NCBI GenBank assembly: GCA_949825065.1
Contig: OX463859.1
Span: forward strand, 4,192,217 to 4,256,216
Reading direction: 5' to 3'
Source: Odontocerum albicorne
Lineage: Eukaryota; Arthropoda; Insecta; Trichoptera; Odontoceridae
Length of the DNA stretch: 64,000 nt
Both the position numbers and the translations under genes were made by a program. Shown here piece by piece: positions 11,350-21,176 of the stretch. Under the pieces are notes generated by a model. That model had not been told where the DNA came from. It worked only from the letters and a program-made list of their open reading frames with translations, and did no database searches. The stretch's first letter is position 1. Every line of letters begins with the position of its first letter.

Positions 11350-12183
11350 TTTAAACACATCAATGATGACCTCATCAATCTAATAATGGACAAACTAATT
11401 GAGAAAGTTGCAGACATGGACATAGGATACAGACTGGGAGACAAAAAAGTCAGCATTGTATGCTACGCAGACGATGCAAGACTCACCGCAAAATCCGAAG
11501 ATGACCCCCAAAGGATGTTATATAGACTCCATCAAACCTCACTAAAATATAACATGTTGATATCCACGGACAAAACGAAGAGTCTCACAATATCTAAGAC
11601 CCCGGTGAGATGCAAACTAGCAGTGAATAATAAAATAATAGAGCAAGTGATGGAGTTTAGGTATCTTGGAGTGAGCATCAGTAGCAATGGAAATCTGTAT
11701 GATGAAACCTTGAGACAGGTCAATAAGGCGGCTGCAATATCGGGATGCCTATGAACACCAGTGTGGAATAATAAACACATGAGAATAGAAAGTAAAGTCA
11801 GAATATACAAGACATGTGTGAGACCGATAGCCACCTACGGAATAGAGATCAGAGCAGACACATCTAGAACAAAATCTCTCCTGAGAACCTCGGAAATGAA
11901 AACACTGAGATGTATAACCGGAAACACACTAAAAGATAGAATCAGAAACACTGAAATAAGGAAAAAGTGTGGTACGGAAGACATCGTCAGGGGGGGGAAG
12001 ACAACGAAGGCGATACTGGAACATGTAAACAGAATGCAAGACGACAGACTTCCACGTGTCACCCTTCAAGGGAACCCAGCCGGAAGAAAATTACCGGGAA
12101 GACCTCCGAAGAGATGGCGTGACAGCTGGCAGTCCACGTCACAAGAAGAGGAACAAGCTGAACAAACAGATCATGATCTATAG
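11350..12183 (+). pseudogene. RTE-like retrotransposon RT (YADD to C-terminus)
   Basis: The frame carries the RT active site 'VSIVCYADDARLTA' (about 11449-11490). It is followed by 'STDKTKSLTISKTPVRCKL', 'VMEFRYLGVSISSNG', 'NKHMRIESKVRIYKTCVRPI', 'RTSEMKTLRCITG' and the C-terminal 'AGRKLPGRPPKRWRDSW'. A single in-frame TGA at 11752-11754 interrupts it; the frame is otherwise open from 11275 to 12183. Upstream (11275-11350) no homology is apparent, which implies 5' truncation. The product would copy its RNA at nicked chromosomal targets. It ends in a GAAGAAGAA-type tail, like the fragment at 8.5 kb. Confidence 0.85.
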
Positions 12184-12199
12184 AAAGAAGAAGATGAAT

Positions 12200-13540
12200 A
12201 ATGACCTCCGTGACCTAGTTGATACGAACTTGTTTCCATGCCCTCATTGCGGGTCAGATTTATTTAAAAAAGGATTCCGGTCTGGTTTTCTCTTAAGGTT
12301 TTTTTAACATATTCTTGGTTGATTGGAATATATTGTCATACAATAAGCTCGCTAGGTTGTACTGTATACAATAAAAAATATATCACAATACAATGAACAC
12401 TATGCGATTTGGCGTGTTAATTGTCAAAGGACAATCATGATTAACAGTTTAAAAAATGTTTAAGATAATCTTCCGTACAATACATAAATAATGACAAGTT
12501 GAAAATAACGCGCGATTCTTTTGACGGTTTTCATGTAACAAAAATAACGATGCCATTTAAAGCCAGGAGATAGGAAGGGATGTTAAAAATAAGGATAGCG
12601 AGGAACCAGGAATCATGTTATTGTAACTAAAATGTAACTATAATGATTCTAGAGTCACTGTTTGAAACACGCTAACGACGGAGTTAACTTTTGTCAGTTG
12701 GCAGATGCTTCGGAGGTTACTGACTCGATTATCATCGCAGTACCACCAAGGGTGCTGTGGATTGATCCAGATGCCTGCAAAAATTGCAACAGGATGAAGG
12801 GTCAAAATATAACCTAAGAATTTTTCCATTAAAACTCCCATGGCCAAAGATAAATTGGGTAGTCCAATGGTTTGAATGTACCCACGGAGAGCCTAGGCGT
12901 GCCCTGAAGCAAGGAAATGTTTGTCTTCCTACGGAGAAAGATGGTCAATGATGTTGCCAAATGGGCCTCTAGGCAGGCTTTAAAAATTGCGTGAGGGGTC
13001 ATCAATTAAAAAAAATCATAAAAAAAATAATTTAAAAAATAAAGTCAAAATTCCATTTAAAAATACAATATACCTGGAATTGGTTCCATATTCACGCTTA
13101 AACCCGTTCCACATACATAAGGCAATTAAATTTAATTATAATTTTACTGTTCCTCGGAGTCCTATTCACGCCGTGTACCCTCGTACTAACTGCGCCATTA
13201 TATAGAAGTGTGCCACTGAATGGAAATTCTATTGCTGAAAGATTTAGCGAAATCTTTTCATTTCAATTTTCAAACAGGCTTCTTCGAAACACGTGGCTTA
13301 GGGAAATTTCTGATATTCTTACATGCAAACTATTGTAATCTGATATCATACGCCTTGTTCACATGTATTAGATACTCGGGCGAGTGCTCAACTAGAAACA
13401 GGTATACGCCTATTTTAGAAATTCGCAAATAAATATAATGATAACGTTACAATTTATACAGCATCTTCTAGAGAGTAGGCTATTCTCAAAGAAGCTCTTA
13501 CTCCGAATTCAAACCGACCATTATTGAAACGCATTAAAAA
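12200..13540. other. No recognisable gene; degenerate repeats
   Basis: 12203-12222 resembles the head of the tRNA-like repeat at 10.9 kb. On the minus strand 13140-13195 has a TGGCGCAGTTAG box that resembles a Pol III A box, without a convincing B box. Several short open frames are present on both strands, but none shows a recognisable motif. Confidence 0.35.
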
Positions 13541-13544
13541 TATT

Positions 13545-13700
13545 ACTAAATAAATATTTTTATAAGTTTAGTGAAAGGGTAGAAAGGTGACGCTGCAGTC
13601 ATAAGATAACTAATTCACAGCATTTGCATATGTCTAGAAAAACATATTTGATAAGAAAACCACATCAGGGGATGATGAAATGTTTGTAGATCTTCCAATA
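13545..13700 (+). repeat. Dispersed repeat shared with 6.17-6.42 kb
   Basis: 'gctgcagtcataagat' and 'ctagaaaaacatatttgataagaaaac' correspond in order to sequences at about 6210-6226 and 6370-6395; the intervening segment is shorter here. I see no coding capacity. Confidence 0.5.
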
Positions 13701-13979
13701 TTTGACAGTAACACATTTGACTTTTTCCCAAAAAGGGATATCTTCTAAAGCTGCCCAAATTCTGCATATCTCTAACACTTAGAAGTAGACCATTCCTCGA
13801 AATAGGACCATCAACAGCAAAAGCTCCGTCTACTACCTCACTCTTTTGGATCAATTCGGAATAATTAATTTAATTGAAGAACTTGAAATCAACCTCAAAG
13901 TTCTACTTCTATCTACAAAGTTTTCAAAGTATGTAAATGTTCCCCCTTTCACTCAAAACTTTGTGGAACCAGTATATGG

Positions 13980-14120
13980 AATATAGCCTGGTGGACGTAT
14001 TGCCATGTGACGATCTCTTCCAATCAACCAGAAATATTTTAATGAGGTCTTAAGGGAAAATCATACTGGAATCCTTTTTCGGAATCTAGGTTCCAGCGGG
14101 ATTTGATCCCCCAACCTCCG
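13980..14120. repeat. Degenerate repeat with tRNA-like B box
   Basis: 'attgccatgtgacgatctctt' followed by 'ccaatcaacca' recurs in diverged form at 27715-27752 and 27857-27886. At its right end the minus strand reads GGGGGATCAAATCCCGC (about 14097-14113), which fits a Pol III B box (GGTTCRANYCC). It is preceded by a TCTCC/GGAGG stem that could be an anticodon arm. Probably a SINE or tRNA pseudogene. No complete cloverleaf could be drawn. Confidence 0.35.
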
Positions 14121-14669
14121 GATTGGGAGACAGTACATGGTACAATGAAGATTTAAAAACAGCATATAATATGCAAATCATGACTTATAGAATAGAGGCA
14201 GATATAATAGAAAAAAGGTGCTGAAAACCGATTTAATGAAAACCTTCAGAGTCAATATCGATGTTAACACGAATGGGCCAGTGAGGAAGGGCGAGACCAT
14301 GCGGAAATAATGAGTTACAAAAGAGTTCTTTAAGTGCCAATGCGTGAGCATTCTGCTGACAACCATCCCCAGGAATTTCACCAATAATATGGAAGGAAAG
14401 CTGAAAGTCAACATGTTACCAAGAAACGCAGTCCTGATGATAACACACGAGTAACACAGGTCTAAGCATAATGATGCGAGGACATTTTATATTGCACCAT
14501 TTATAGAGTTAAATCTCCTGAAGGGCACTGTAACTCGGGATTCGAACCAAATTTTATTGGTAAAATAAAAGAATTGCCGAAATCAAGTTGAGTGTAGTGA
14601 GGACAGGAAAGATGGTGGCTGGCCAATAGATACGAGCTTCCCAGGATCTTTAAATGTTTAGAAACACAC

Positions 14670-14775
14670 ACTCGCGGCCATGCGCATGGAGATGCATGGC
14701 CGCGCGGCAACGCACTGGACCTCCGTGCGGAAGGTCACCTGTTCGTAACCGGCCCTCGAAGAAAACCATTTTTTT
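14670..14775 (+). repeat. tRNA-derived SINE-like sequence
   Basis: GC-rich compared with its surroundings. TGGCCGCGCGGCAACGCA resembles an A box. It is followed by a strong hairpin (GACCTCCG...CGGAAGGTC) in the place of an anticodon arm. 'CTGTTCGTAACC' then resembles a B box, and a T9 run near 14769-14777 would act as a Pol III terminator. Internal-promoter order and spacing fit a tRNA-derived SINE. No second copy was recognised in the window. Confidence 0.4.
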
Positions 14776-15212
14776 TTCACCTAGTATGCAGGGGTATAAG
14801 AATACCTAAGACTTCGATCATATCTTTTCTTCAAAAAAAGGGGGGAAAACATCTCGGTGTGCTCCGATCGTCTCCCTTCAGTGTGCCATCAGATCCAGTA
14901 CAGAGGGGTGACCGGTGAGTTTGCTGGTGTGCAAAGGCACACTTATTTAAAGAGGAGAAAAGAAAGAAAGAAACAAAATTCCATGGCACAATTTCGCTTT
15001 CTAACTGAATTGACGATGGAATAGCAAGGAGATCCTCGACTACGAAACACAGCATTGACGACGACATGTTGAAAAATAAATAAATTTATAATCACTCAGA
15101 GGCATACAAAGAGTGATCACATTTGAAATGTTACTACTATATATTAGTGTCTAAAAAAATTGTTAAATTTTCAAATCTACTGTTGAGGTCAGTGAAGAAA
15201 CCGCGGTAAATA

Positions 15213-15752
15213 TAAGGTGTTAACATAAGTTGTGTCCGTTTTTTTTTTCCAAATTTAAAAATGAGCACCAATATGTAGTAAAAGAAAATGGTTAAGGTTA
15301 TGCGTCATTCAAAAGAAAATTTTCTGCTCTACAAGTAAGTGTATTTGCTTTTACGTTACACATATTATTTTATTTGATTACAAGCCTTCAAAATGGAATG
15401 TCAAGTAGACAAAAGTGGGAATTTTCGACACTTCCTTATGTTCGCGTTCAATCGAGGGAATAAAGCTGCTCGCGATATTTGCGAAGTGTACGGTGAAGAT
15501 GCTATGAATGAATGGACGATGGTTTTTCCTTTAATAATGGCATCGAATTGTGGACATGGTTGGACGAATTCTTCGAGTCTAAACCGGAAGGTTTTTATCG
15601 CACAGGCATTGAAAAACTTGTAGAACGTTAGCAAGAAGTTGTAAATAATGAAGGAGAATACATTATTGGCTAATTTGTTGTAATTTTTTTCGCTGTGTCC
15701 TTTTGTTCTCTTCATTTGGAAAAAAACGGACACAACTTATGTTAACACCCAA
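15213..15752 (+). mobile_element. Internally deleted mariner (540 bp)
   Basis: Both termini are present: GGTGTTAACATAAGTTGTGT at the left (from 15216) and its complement at the right (ending near 15749), flanked by TA (15211-15212 and 15753-15754). Inside is a frame from 15393 joining the transposase N-terminus directly to its C-terminus. With intact ends and no catalytic core, it is a MITE-like non-autonomous derivative of the family at 6.6 and 18.5 kb. Confidence 0.88.
15393..15660 (+). pseudogene. mariner transposase, N- and C-terminal ends fused by deletion
   Basis: The frame begins MECQVDKSGNFRHFLMFAF and continues 'ARDICEVYGEDAMNE', the first ~40 residues of the DNA-binding domain. It then jumps to the C-terminus, 'SNCGHGWTNSS', with a frame change so that the usual 'GFYRTGIEKLVERWQEVVN' can be read in another phase up to about 15650. 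The HTH remainder, the linker and all three catalytic aspartates are missing. It cannot transpose anything. The annotated open frame 15393-15623 has no expected function. Confidence 0.8.
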
Positions 15753-15754
15753 TA

Positions 15755-16225
15755 TAATAAGAATAAGCAAGATGGAAGTGTCTGTCGTGTGTCGTTTGCG
15801 GACGGGCCACTGCGTGGTGGCAGTCATCTTTACAGAATAGGTATTGAGCAGAATCCCGGCTGCTAGTGTGATCCGGATGATGAAACTATAAACCATGTAT
15901 TTTTCGGTTGTTTTTTTGCGAGACAGATTGAATTTACTAAAAGCCGCGTTTACCGCGTCCAATGAATGTTGCGTTCCTTCTTTCTTCGTAGAACTTTTCC
16001 AATAATAGATCGATTGTTAAATTTTTGTAGCTTAATCTGACGTTTTAATTCCTAATTTTCATTATACTGACTTTCCAATGTATTGTATGATTTGTATCTA
16101 TCTTTAAATAGGCCAAGATCCACTATGAATTAATACTAATTACGAACATTTAATTTTAGGTATAAAAAAATCAAAAATCCAATTATCGTATACCCCATCC
16201 CTAGTCAATGCAGACTAACGTAGTG
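15755..16225. other. No recognisable gene
   Basis: A+T-rich sequence between two mariners. A minus-strand frame (15663-15962) partly overlaps the mariner end and has no family motif. Confidence 0.35.
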
Positions 16226-16373
16226 ACTTTTGACAAACGTCACCAAATATTATTTGATTTTAACAAACTGCCACATTTTGGCTAATTTGTAACAAGATGT
16301 ATTAATTTGTCATTATTGTTAGTTTTATGTAATGCGTTTACCTAAATAACTTGCTATTTATTAGAATCGAGGC
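16226..16373 (-). repeat. Helitron-derived fragment
   Basis: This segment matches 33437-33585, inside the Helitron, in the opposite plus-strand orientation. Shared blocks include 'tttgacaaacgtca', 'aacaagatgtattaatttgt' and 'acctaaataacttgctattt'. Noncoding. It ends within a few bases of the mariner at 16.38 kb. Confidence 0.75.
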
Positions 16374-16376
16374 TTA

Positions 16377-17623
16377 TACGAGGGTTGCTACTTAAGTGTT
16401 GAGACAGACAAGTAAAAACAAATATTTATCATCGAAAATGACTTTATTGTTTTTCAAAATACTCTCTATGAAGATCAATACACTTTTTCGTGCATTTGAA
16501 CCAATTTTCGAAGCACTTTTTCCTCTCCGAATGAGATAACTTCAAAACATGCGTTTTGAACGCATCAACCGCTTCTTCAGGCGTTGAAAAACGTTGACCT
16601 CGCAATTTATTTTTGATGTTCGGGAATAAAAAGAAGTCATTTGGTGCCAAATCAGGGCTGTACGATAGATGACCCATCAATTCGATGGTTTGAGTGCTCA
16701 AAAAGCCACTTATTTGAGCCGATGTGTGAGAGCTTGCATTGTCGTGGTGGAGAATGATCCGTCTTCGGCGGTTGGTTTCCCTCATTTCTCCAAACACTTC
16801 TGGTGACACAAACAAATGGTGGTGTACCATTCAGAATTAACCATATGACGTTCCACTAAAGGCACTGTTGCGACATGCCCATTTATACTGAAGAAACAAG
16901 CCACTATTTGCTTCGAAGTGCTTCGTGCGCGAACAACTTTTGTTGGATTTGGCTCGTCTTGAAAGACCCATACAGTCGACTGCTCTTTAGTTTCTGGCTC
17001 ATATGCATAGATTCATAATTTGTCGTCTGTCACGATCTTATAGACGTCTTTTGAAGCACCATGATCGAATTTTTTCAACATTTCTTTGGACCAATCGACA
17101 CGAGCCTTTTTTTGAGCGATTGTCAAATTATGCGTTATCCAACGCGAACAAATATTTTTGACGGCCAAATGTTCATGCAATATTGAATGTATGCAAATGA
17201 AACTAATGCCCAAACATGCTTCAATCTCACGATAAGTCACGTGACGATCTTGCAATATCAGTTCACGCACAGCATCGATGTTTTCTGGCAGAACACCCGA
17301 TTTTGTAAAACCAGCGAAATACAGTGGCCCGGGATGGTGTTTCATCACCAAAAGTCGAAGCGAGTTGATCGGCACACTGTTATTGAGTTAGTCCACGTCG
17401 AAAATCATAAAAAAACATCGCACGAAAATGTTCACGATTTAATTCCATTTTTGGCCGAGATGAATTTTTCAAGTCACTGTAAACAACACAAATAGCACAC
17501 GCATGACAACACTTTCTGAGCACGTATACCATTAAAAACGTCAAACTTTACGATTCTGATGTCAGATTTGACGTATCTACACTGGTGTTGCCATATCTCA
17601 AAACTTAAGTAGCAACCCTCAAA
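16377..17623 (-). mobile_element. Near-full-length mariner (second subfamily), inactive
   Basis: The termini read CGAGGGTTGCTACTTAAGT at the left (from 16379) and the complement of TGAGGGTTGCTACTTAAGT at the right (to about 17620). The element of about 1.25 kb encodes a minus-strand mariner transposase with several lesions. Its ends share the CGAGGGT start with the deleted element at 23.0 kb but differ internally. Confidence 0.88.
16444..17448 (-). pseudogene. mariner transposase pseudogene (DD34D, second subfamily)
   Basis: The start is the ATG at 17448 (MELNREHFRAMFFMIFDV). Early frameshifts and an apparent deletion remove part of the linker. The frame then resumes at 'VLPENIDAVRELILQDRHVT' and 'CSRWITHNLTIAQKKARVDW'. 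The first catalytic site reads 'YKIVTDDKL', with TGA in place of the expected Trp, then 'IYAYEPETKEQSTVWVFQDE' and 'NGHVATVPLVERHMVNSEW'. A frameshift near 16825-16835 follows. The second and third acidic residues are in 'ILHHDNASSHTSAQ' and 'YSPDLAPNDFFLFP', 34 residues apart. The tail is 'CIDLHREYFEKQ'. All catalytic residues remain, but at least two frameshifts and two stops make it non-functional. Confidence 0.9.
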
Positions 17624-17736
17624 TTAAAATTGATAAAAAAAATTAAATTACTGAACGTCGTTACAAGGTTGTATTGGGGCAATTTTGTGAACTGTCACAG
17701 GGACCATGCTACATTTTCTCAATTATATAATTGTCG

Positions 17737-18122
17737 TTTTTTTTTTTTTTTAATTGGTGTCATATTGACTCACATAATTGCATAATGACTTAAATTTGAT
17801 GACACAAATCATCGTAGATTGCCTTTAAAAAAACCCGCATGTCCAGTGTTGTGCGATGTTCATAATCCCCAAAGCACTGCTGGTCCTTATAGAGTTTGTG
17901 TAATTGGATCAGAAGGCTCAGTGGCGTGTCACGAGTGAAGCTGCAAACTTTGGTAATGTTATATTTCACCATTTGTCTGATATAACTCCTCGCACAGTCG
18001 AGAAAGCCTATTACGAGCTCCAAATAACTGGCATGTAGTATTTGGAGCCTCACATCAGCGTAGCAGGCTTTCTCGATCTCGACAAGGCAGTGTATTATTC
18101 CATTTACTATTTTGAAGAGCAA
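17737..18122 (-). pseudogene. Probable LINE 3' end with poly(A) tail
   Basis: A minus-strand frame of 110 codons starts 'MLFKIVNGIIHCLVEIEK' and ends 'TLDMRVFLKAIYDDLCHQI'. This faintly resembles the tail after the RT domain of Jockey/CR1 elements (compare 'LLVYVVKLVRGVVSCPALLQ' in the element at 9.6 kb). Some 40 bases downstream on the same strand is an A15 run (complement of 17737-17751), as expected for a reverse-transcribed 3' end. Both lines of evidence are modest; an unrelated open frame is possible. Confidence 0.4.
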
Positions 18123-18284
18123 AGCTTAGTCAGACAACACTCGATCATGTTAAAATCTCATTTAATTAAAGAGCGATAATTATAAAGAATAATTGATTTA
18201 ATTATTTCTTAGATCGAGCTTAAAATTGACATAGCGCAAAAACTGCTGCGTAATAAATAAGGCGTCCCAGATACAGGAGTTGTG

Positions 18285-18506
18285 TTCAATTTTACTCCTT
18301 ACCAGAGTGTAATAAAAAATATTGGTTGGACATATCCCTCTGAATTCCTTCAGTGTCAGTGCGTGCCATTATGAAACCCGAAATTCTCAAACAATAAGCA
18401 GTAATCATTTCGATATTGAACGGAAAAGACGGACCAAAGATTTACTAATTAATTCATCATACTTGTTAATGTTAATGGCTTAATACTCAAACAGAAACGT
18501 GTTATA
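18285..18506 (+). repeat. Direct duplication, copy 1 (left of palindromic mariner)
   Basis: From 'ttttactccttaccagagtg' to 'aatactcaaacagaaacgtg' this matches 19512-19713 with small indels, including 'gatattgaacggaaaagacg'. Noncoding. The palindromic mariner lies between the two copies. Confidence 0.85.
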
Positions 18507-18680
18507 TATTAGGTGTTAACATAAGTTGTGTCCGTTTTTTTTTTCAAATTTAAAAATGAGCACCAAAAGTAAAACAAAATGGTAAAGGTTACGTCATTCG
18601 AAAGAAAATTTTCTGCTCTACAATATATTGTGTTTGCTTTTACGTTACATATATTATTTTATTTGATAACAAGCCTTCAA

Positions 18681-18915
18681 AATGAATGTCAAGTAGACGA
18701 AAATGAGCATTTTCGACACCTCTTTCTGTTCGCGTTCAATCGAGAGAATCAAGCTGCCAAAACTGCTCGCGATATTTGCGAAGTGTACGGTGAAAATGCT
18801 ATGAATGAAAATACAGCTCGTCGATGGTTTTTGCGTTTCAAAGACGGTAATTTCGACCTGAAAGATATGGAGCGTTCCGGACGACCAGTGGACTTTGATG
18901 AGGACCGCATCAATT
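18681..18915 (+). pseudogene. mariner transposase N-terminal fragment (plus-strand arm)
   Basis: The reading 'NECQVDENEHFRHLFLFAF', 'ARDICEVYGENAMNENTARR', 'WFLRFKDGNFDLKDMERSGR' and 'PVDFDEDRIN' covers the first HTH and linker of a mariner transposase, about 80 residues. Beyond 18915 the open frame runs into the antisense of the opposite arm and is meaningless. It could bind the element's ends at most; no catalysis is possible. Confidence 0.8.
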
Positions 18916-18929
18916 ATCGAACGTTGATT

Positions 18930-19310
18930 TTTGTTGTTTTCACTCAAAACATGTGGAACCCAAGCGCCGAACTTCTGGACTTTTCCCATTTATTTAAGAT
19001 TGCTGTATACAGTCATGTGACTACAATTCATCTGCTCAGCCAATTCTACATTGGTTTGAAGGGGATCTTGATGAATAATATGGTTTAAGCGGTCCTCATC
19101 GAAGTCCACTGATCGTCTGGAACGCTACATGTCTTTGAGGTCGAAATTACCGTCTGTGAAATGCAAAAACCATCAACGAGCTATCCTTTAATTCATAGCA
19201 TAGTCACCATACACTTCGCAAATATCGCGAGCAGCTTTGGTAGCTTTATTCCTTCGATTGAACGCGAACAGAAGGAGGTGTCGAAAATGGTCACTTTCGT
19301 CTACTTACCA
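18930..19310 (-). pseudogene. mariner transposase N-terminal fragment (minus-strand arm)
   Basis: The minus-strand reading starts near 19305 (HFRHLLLFAFNR) and passes through 'ARDICEVYGD' and 'VDFDEDRLNHIIHQDPLQTN'. It then continues with 'VELAEQMNCSHMTV' and 'MGKVQKFGAWVPHVLSENNK', ending near 18930. It spans both HTH motifs, about 140 residues. Several stops interrupt the part before 'VDFDEDR'. It then collides with the plus-strand arm. Confidence 0.75.
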
Positions 19311-19511
19311 TTCTATTTTGAAGGCTTGTAATGAAATAAAACAATACATGTAACGTAAAAGCAAATATCTAGTAGAACAGAAAATTTTATTTCGAATGAC
19401 GTATAACATTTACCATTTTGTTTTACTTTTGGTGCTAATTTTTAAATTGGAAAAAAACGGACACAATTTATGTTAACACCCAATACCTACCCAAATAGGA
19501 CACCTTTCGGA

Positions 19512-19713
19512 TTTTACTCCTTACTAGAGTGTTATAAAAAATATTGGTTGCATATATCCATCTGAATTCCTTTGAGTGTCATTATGAAACCCGAAATTCT
19601 CAAACAATTAGCAGTTACCATTTCGATATTGAACGGAAAAGACGGACCAAAGATTTACCAATGAATTCATTATAAATGTTAATGTCTTAATACTCAAACA
19701 GGAACGTGTTATG
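19512..19713 (+). repeat. Direct duplication, copy 2 (right of palindromic mariner)
   Basis: It matches 18285-18506 in the same orientation and differs by scattered substitutions and short indels. Together the copies look like a segmental duplication; whether it preceded or accompanied the mariner insertion is not visible. Confidence 0.85.
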
Positions 19714-20204
19714 TCTATTATGTATGGATTTAGTGGGCCAGACCCTAGCCTCTAAAAATCTATACACAGTTACAATAAGCTAGGCTAGCTAACCACCTGT
19801 TAGGCTAAACCAATCAAAGATAAAAATCGGACCTCAGCGAGGGGATTTTGCCTGAAGAGATGTCTCTCGAGGACTTTTTATTGAACTGCAATTTAATTGA
19901 TAATTGTATTTATTATCGATTCATATATTTTTCCCCGTGCCTTAGGAGGTTTTGAGATTTTGCATCTGTCTGTTTTTGTGCTTTATTTTTTTATTTGCAA
20001 TTTGTTGTTCACACGTCGATCTTTTTTTGTCTCCATTTTTCATTTTCTTTTCAATTTTGTTAAAAGTTATATATTGGCATTAATTGTTGCCTTGAATATT
20101 TTGACTTTTGATGGTGCTTTTGGTATTCAAATGTCGATCTTTTTGTACGGATCTGTACTAACCTTTTACGTTGATTTATTTTTACAGTTAATATGAAGCA
20201 TTTA

Positions 20205-21085
20205 CTACCCACCACTTTTTGAAGTGAAACTTCTGTAGGCGCGGTAAGGCAAATTGGCCTGAACGTCATGAGAAGTGAAACGGTGTATCATGTCGTTATT
20301 TTATTATTATTAAATTATTATTTATTATTATTAAATATTTTATTTATTAATAAATTTTTATTGATTATTTTAATATTAATAATTATTTATCATTAATAAC
20401 AATTAATATTATTTGAATACTATTGAGTGTAATATATTATTATTCAAATTATTATTTATTATAAAAAATAATATTTTATGTTATATATTATTTTTGTATT
20501 AATATATTGTACCTACGTAATAATTATAAATTTTATTTTATATTAAATTATTTTATTTAATATTTAATTTATGTATAATTTATATTAAATATATATTATA
20601 ATAATATTTAATTATAATAATATGTATGTTATTATAATATTAATAAGTATATTATTATTATATTATAATAAATTATAATATAATTAATTAATAATATAAT
20701 AATACTATTAACAATATATTATTAATAATATAATAAAAATAATGTAATAATGAATAAATAATTTAATAATTAATAATATTGTAACATAAAAATATTAATA
20801 TATTTAATATTAAAAAATATACATTTAATCATATTAAGTGTATTATACGAGTATTATTAATAAAATTATTATTATTTATTATTCAAAATAAAAAAATAAA
20901 AAATTTATTTAATTAAGAGAGATTTTCTTGAATTAAATTCCACATAACTATTTCCTAATCCTAAAAAAATAAAAAAAATCGTTAACAAATTTTAAAAAAA
21001 GCAATGCATAAAATCAACTTTTCCTAGGAGCTAAGAAGTTTCACTTCTACCACGCGAGAGTATCACGCATCTGTTTTTTTTTTAT
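20205..21085. repeat. A+T-rich repeat element with GAAGT...ACTTC ends
   Basis: About 600 bp (20285-20900) is composed almost only of A and T in TTATTA/TAATAA patterns. It is bounded by 'tgaagtgaaacttctgtagg' on the left (20219-20238) and 'gaagtttcacttctaccacg' on the right (21037-21056). The right ~165 bp recurs almost unchanged at 34060-34225 inside the Helitron, and that copy too is preceded by A+T-rich sequence. It is noncoding and MITE-like in architecture. True termini and target duplications were not resolved. Confidence 0.6.
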
Positions 21086-21176
21086 CATTAGTATCGTTAT
21101 AAGGTGAACGGTACCGTTTATTAATAAATAAATTACCACTTGACTCTGTACCTTCCCGAAGGAATAAGAAATATGT

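Larger units (their letters stand above)
18509..19483. mobile_element. Palindromic mariner: two 5' halves joined head-to-head
   Basis: Both ends are the same (5') end of one mariner family. The left reads TTAGGTGTTAACATAAGTTG and the right is the complement of TTGGGTGTTAACATAAATTG, each flanked by TA (18507-18508 and 19484-19485). Inward from each end come the same 5' untranslated region and the transposase N-terminus: 'NEHFRHLFLFAFNRENQAAK' on the plus strand from about 18700, and the equivalent on the minus strand from about 19295. Arms 18509-18909 and 19089-19483 are ~400 bp. The 179-bp centre continues the minus-strand frame to 'MGKVQKFGAWVPHVLSENNK'. There is no catalytic domain and no 3' end. 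Confidence 0.88.

Noticed and set aside
11532..12062. Minus-strand frames over the RTE-like element
   Set aside because: They are antisense to the YADD-containing reading on the plus strand.
18950..19088. C-terminal part of the 169-codon plus-strand frame in the palindromic mariner
   Set aside because: It is antisense to the transposase sequence of the opposite arm.
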